In this document: piece after piece, positions 61,042 to 64,000 of the stretch
Layout of the letters: every line of letters begins with the position of its first letter
Numbering within the stretch: the stretch's first letter is position 1
Assembly: GCF_042648445.1 (NCBI RefSeq)
Contig: NZ_JBHRYB010000001.1
Location: 620,001 to 684,000, forward strand
Source: Bacterioplanoides pacificum
GTDB lineage: Bacteria; Pseudomonadota; Gammaproteobacteria; Pseudomonadales; Oceanobacteraceae
Length of the DNA: 64,000 nucleotides
Direction: 5' to 3'
Position numbers and translations under genes: made by a program
The notes under the pieces: generated by a model
What the model saw: the letters and a program-made list of their open reading frames with translations, nothing else
What the model was told of the DNA's origin: nothing
The model's database searches: none

Positions 61042-64000
61042 ATGGCAAGCAAAAGCAATAACAGAAAGACAGATTCATCGGAGCTAGTTCGCTACTCCAG
61101 AGCAGGAGACACCTTTCACTATCGCTGGGCTGCGAGACGCTGTTTACGTCTGCTTGATTTCAATTCAGACCTAACCCACATCACTATTGAGGGCTCTAAA
61201 GAAGCAAAACTCGGCGGCGAATATGTCATTGATACAGCTGAATACAGCTCGGACAATGGTAAAGGATCATCAGTCGCTTATTTTCAACTAAAACATTCAA
61301 CTACACGCTGCAATGAAAACTTCACTCTTAGCGGCCTGAAAGAAACTATTATCGGATTTTCTAACAGATATAAAGATCTCCAAGAAAAAAACCATAGTTT
61401 TACATCTATCCAATTCCTAATAATAACTAACCGACCAATAAGCCCTAGATTTAAAGAGTCTATTAACAAGTTAGCAAGGGGTGAATCCGGTGGAAAAAGC
61501 TTCGACGATACGATAAAGGCTTACTCAAAACTTACGGGAAAGAAGTTACAAGAGTTTTGCGGTCTCCTAAAGTTAGTTGACGGTGAAGGTAATTATGATG
61601 CACAAAAACATGCTTTACACCGAGAAATAGCCAATTTGGCCTGTGATAGCAGTGATGTTAGTCAAATGCTAAAGCTTGTCGAACTAGTACGCGAGAGAAT
61701 AGAGCCTGGAGCCAAAAAACAAGAAATTGACAGAAATGACGTTCTAGAGCAATTTGGTCTAACGTCTGAAAAAGACTTGTTCCCAGCCCCCCCCTTATTT
61801 GAAAAGCTACCTTCAATTATTGAGCGTGAACAGTATGATAGCCTTTATAAAGAAATAGTAGATTCTACATCTCCATTTACGATCCTATCTGCTGTAGGTG
61901 GCACCGGTAAATCAATAACATGTAATCATTTAGTTGATAGGTTTGTTAATGGTTCCCTAGCTATTGCTTATGATTGTTTTGGCAATGGCGGATATAGAAG
62001 ATTAAGTGGACATAGGCATCGCACATATGATGCTTATATACAGGTTGCAAATGAACTTGCTCAAAAGGGATTGTGCGAACCCATAATTCCAAGTAGCAGG
62101 AATCACGATGACAGGCTTACAAAGTTATTCCTATCGCGATTATCTCAGTCTATCGAAAAACTAAAAGAGAGAAACGAGAATGCTCTGTTAATTATTTTAT
62201 TTGATGCTGTTGATAATGCAGAAATGGCCGCTACAGAGTTTGGGGACAGGTGCTTTGCCAGTCACCTATTGAAAGAAAACATTCCAGACGGATGCCGAGT
62301 CGTTTACCTCTCTCGTCCTGAACGGATAAAATTATTTTCCCCATCAGAAAAAATTCCACAAATTGAAATAAAGCCATTTAGTGATAATGAGACTCTATTC
62401 CATCTTAAAACAAAGTACCCAGAAGCCACTCTTGAAAATGCTGTTGAATATCGACGACTAACTAATGGAAACCCCCGGGTTCAGGCTAATGCACTAGCAT
62501 TGAATAAGAACTCGGTCGACGACTTATTAACTCATTTTAGCGCTAGGGAGAAAACGGTAAATGACCTAATTGAAGACCAGCTTAATAATGCTTTGACAAC
62601 AATAAAGGAGCAATACCCTAATAGCTTCAGAACTCATGTCGAAGATATCTGTACAGGTCTTGCGACACTACCACCATTTGTACCGGTTGAAGTACTTGCA
62701 GCAGCTGCTGAAGTTAGTGTTTCGGCCGTGAAAAGCTTTATCTCTGACCTAGGTCGGCCTCTTTGGTTAACGGATAACTATGTACAATTTAGGGATGAAC
62801 CAACTGAAAGCTGGTTCGTCTCAACATTCAGCGCTAAGAAAAGGCAGATAAAGGCTTATATTTCTAGATTGAAGCCTTTAGCTGGCAAATTCTCCTATGT
62901 TGCCGAAGCCTTGCCATCTCTTTTACTAAAAGCAGGGCAATACAAAGAGATTATTCGTCTTGCTTTGTCGGAAGATATGTTACCGACTGACAACCCAGTT
63001 GAATCGAGAAGCATCCAGGTTTACCGATTACAATTTGCATTCAAGGCAGCTCTAAAGAATAAGAAGTATTTAGATGCCTGTAAGCTTGCGCTACGTGCGG
63101 GAGAAGAAGTTTCAGGAACGGATCGGCAAATAGAGCTATTAACTAAAAATATTGATCTCGCTACTCAGTATTTATCTCCACAGCGCATCATGGATCTAGC
63201 TCATCAGCGTGAAATGAGCGGTGAATGGAATGGCTCAGAAACCCTATATTCATCAGCACTATTAGCACCAATGCCAGAATGTGAGGGTGAGGCGCGTAGT
63301 TATTTAAGGTCAGGTTGGCATTGGTTAACACGTTATATTGAAGATAGAGATAGTAGAGATGAACGATCCCACTATAGAGATAGTATTAAAGACATCGACA
63401 TATTAGTCATGTTTTATAGCTGCTTCTACCTTGATGGTTATAAAGCAGCGATTGATTTTATCTTACGCTGTAAACCACCTGAGCTGATTTTCAGAATAGT
63501 ATCTGATTTTTCTTCAAGGATGGTAGATAAAGCTGAATATGAAGTATTAGAGCTAATGGCTCATTATGGTAAAAATTGCCCTCCACTGGTTCTTGCGATA
63601 ACACATGAATTACTTAAGATTGGCCGTATACCAGACAAAAAGTGCATTACTCGAGCACTAAATAAAATTGTAGGGCCTGGAAAGTGGCTTATTAAGCCGA
63701 AAGGTGGATTCGATAATCACAACATTAGCACTTCTGCTTATCTGTCATTGCTCGAAGCCTCGATAATCCATAAGCTCCCTCTGAAAAATATCAAGCGAGC
63801 ACTAAATTACTATATTGATGGGCCTAGAGCATATTCTATAAATTCTGATTGGGATGGCAGTAGTAGAAGTTGTTTTATGAGGTCTATATCAATTAGAGCC
63901 TGTATAAATAATTCTTTTGATTTTTCAGTCGAATCTGTCATTCCAAAGTCATGGTACTTAGACAGCAATGATTATCATGATAGAGAGGAAGTTAAGGGGG
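61042..64000 (+). CDS. Avs-like STAND NTPase with N-terminal Cap4-like nuclease (3' end outside window)
   Basis: The frame is open for 986 codons to the window edge. ATG 61042 follows AGGA by six bases. Residues ~15-170 resemble a Cap4/DUF4297-type PD-(D/E)xK nuclease: FHYRWAARRCLRLLDF (~25-40), THITIEG with E50, and YFQLKHS with QLK at 82-84. Residues ~270-450 are the NTPase: Walker A GGTGKS (286-291), Walker B LIILFDAVDNAE (~382-394), RPERIK near sensor 1. The helical remainder (~500-986) is the expected sensor array start. STAND proteins of this build are antiphage sensors that kill or arrest the infected cell by nuclease activity. Function here is inferred from architecture. AT-rich. Confidence 0.85.
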   Translation, partial: MASKSNNRKTDSSELVRYSRAGDTFHYRWAARRCLRLLDFNSDLTHITIEGSKEAKLGGEYVIDTAEYSSDNGKGSSVAYFQLKHSTTRCNENFTLSGLKETIIGFSNRYKDLQEKNHSFTSIQFLIITNRPISPRFKESINKLARGESGGKSFDDTIKAYSKLTGKKLQEFCGLLKLVDGEGNYDAQKHALHREIANLACDSSDVSQMLKLVELVRERIEPGAKKQEIDRNDVLEQFGLTSEKDLFPAPPLFEKLPSIIEREQYDSLYKEIVDSTSPFTILSAVGGTGKSITCNHLVDRFVNGSLAIAYDCFGNGGYRRLSGHRHRTYDAYIQVANELAQKGLCEPIIPSSRNHDDRLTKLFLSRLSQSIEKLKERNENALLIILFDAVDNAEMAATEFGDRCFASHLLKENIPDGCRVVYLSRPERIKLFSPSEKIPQIEIKPFSDNETLFHLKTKYPEATLENAVEYRRLTNGNPRVQANALALNKNSVDDLLTHFSAREKTVNDLIEDQLNNALTTIKEQYPNSFRTHVEDICTGLATLPPFVPVEVLAAAAEVSVSAVKSFISDLGRPLWLTDNYVQFRDEPTESWFVSTFSAKKRQIKAYISRLKPLAGKFSYVAEALPSLLLKAGQYKEIIRLALSEDMLPTDNPVESRSIQVYRLQFAFKAALKNKKYLDACKLALRAGEEVSGTDRQIELLTKNIDLATQYLSPQRIMDLAHQREMSGEWNGSETLYSSALLAPMPECEGEARSYLRSGWHWLTRYIEDRDSRDERSHYRDSIKDIDILVMFYSCFYLDGYKAAIDFILRCKPPELIFRIVSDFSSRMVDKAEYEVLELMAHYGKNCPPLVLAITHELLKIGRIPDKKCITRALNKIVGPGKWLIKPKGGFDNHNISTSAYLSLLEASIIHKLPLKNIKRALNYYIDGPRAYSINSDWDGSSRSCFMRSISIRACINNSFDFSVESVIPKSWYLDSNDYHDREEVKG

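Overview
The window is chromosomal DNA from a Gram-negative gammaproteobacterium. The block ruvC-ruvA-ruvB-ybgC-tolQ-tolR-tolA-tolB-pal-cpoB-tRNA-Lys-nadA, followed by tusA, dapA-bamC and purC, matches the arrangement in Pseudomonadales/Oceanospirillales. Gene style and short BamC fit a marine Oceanospirillales-like bacterium. The genus is inference; no rRNA or other species marker is present.

Bases 1-34300 are mostly core genome. They hold the end of an NhaC antiporter, a GcvR-like ACT protein, homoserine dehydrogenase, a DUF1329 protein, an MltC-like lytic transglycosylase, Holliday junction genes, the Tol-Pal operon, two identical tRNA-Lys genes, nadA, a BepA-type protease, tusA, a PerM-type permease, dapA-bamC-MBL hydrolase, purC, an outer-membrane barrel, RNase II, msrA, a TatD hydrolase, a Yip1 protein, a Pit phosphate transporter, rlmF and a TauE permease. 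Two decayed genes lie in the core: a phoD-type phosphatase (5' truncated, in-frame TGA where the family has Trp) and a C-terminal pirin remnant.

Bases 35500-46060 carry one co-directional cluster: DUF2170 (YjfI-like), PspA (YjfJ-like), YqiJ-like OB-fold membrane protein, YqiK-like flotillin, a giant 1815-residue AAA ATPase, a rhomboid protease and a TerB-like protein. It looks like an envelope-stress or membrane-maintenance module. A repeated TTACATGT operator-like signal lies in front and hairpins lie between several of its genes.

Bases 46143-59844 look like an integrated element of about 13.7 kb. A P4-type tyrosine integrase sits at its right end and mirrored GGGGGTAT repeats at both ends. 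It carries an AT-rich gene of unknown function, a 30-codon Gly/Pro/Asn-rich mini-ORF, a DUF91-like nuclease with a PUA/EVE-like tail, a HEPN-TM protein with a duplicated C-terminal domain, a complete type I restriction-modification system (hsdR, hsdM, hsdS), an iteron-plus-hairpin region next to a winged-helix protein, an AlpA regulator and another HTH protein. I saw no tRNA target and no long direct repeat, so the exact ends are unproven.

Bases 60072-64000 are clearly more AT-rich and also accessory: an LRAT/NlpC-like protein, and divergent from it an XRE regulator directly followed by a large open frame (61042 to the window edge). That frame encodes a STAND/Avs-like NTPase with an N-terminal Cap4-like nuclease domain. 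A perfect 10-bp inverted repeat lies between the divergent genes. The right half of the window is therefore a defence island next to a membrane-stress operon.
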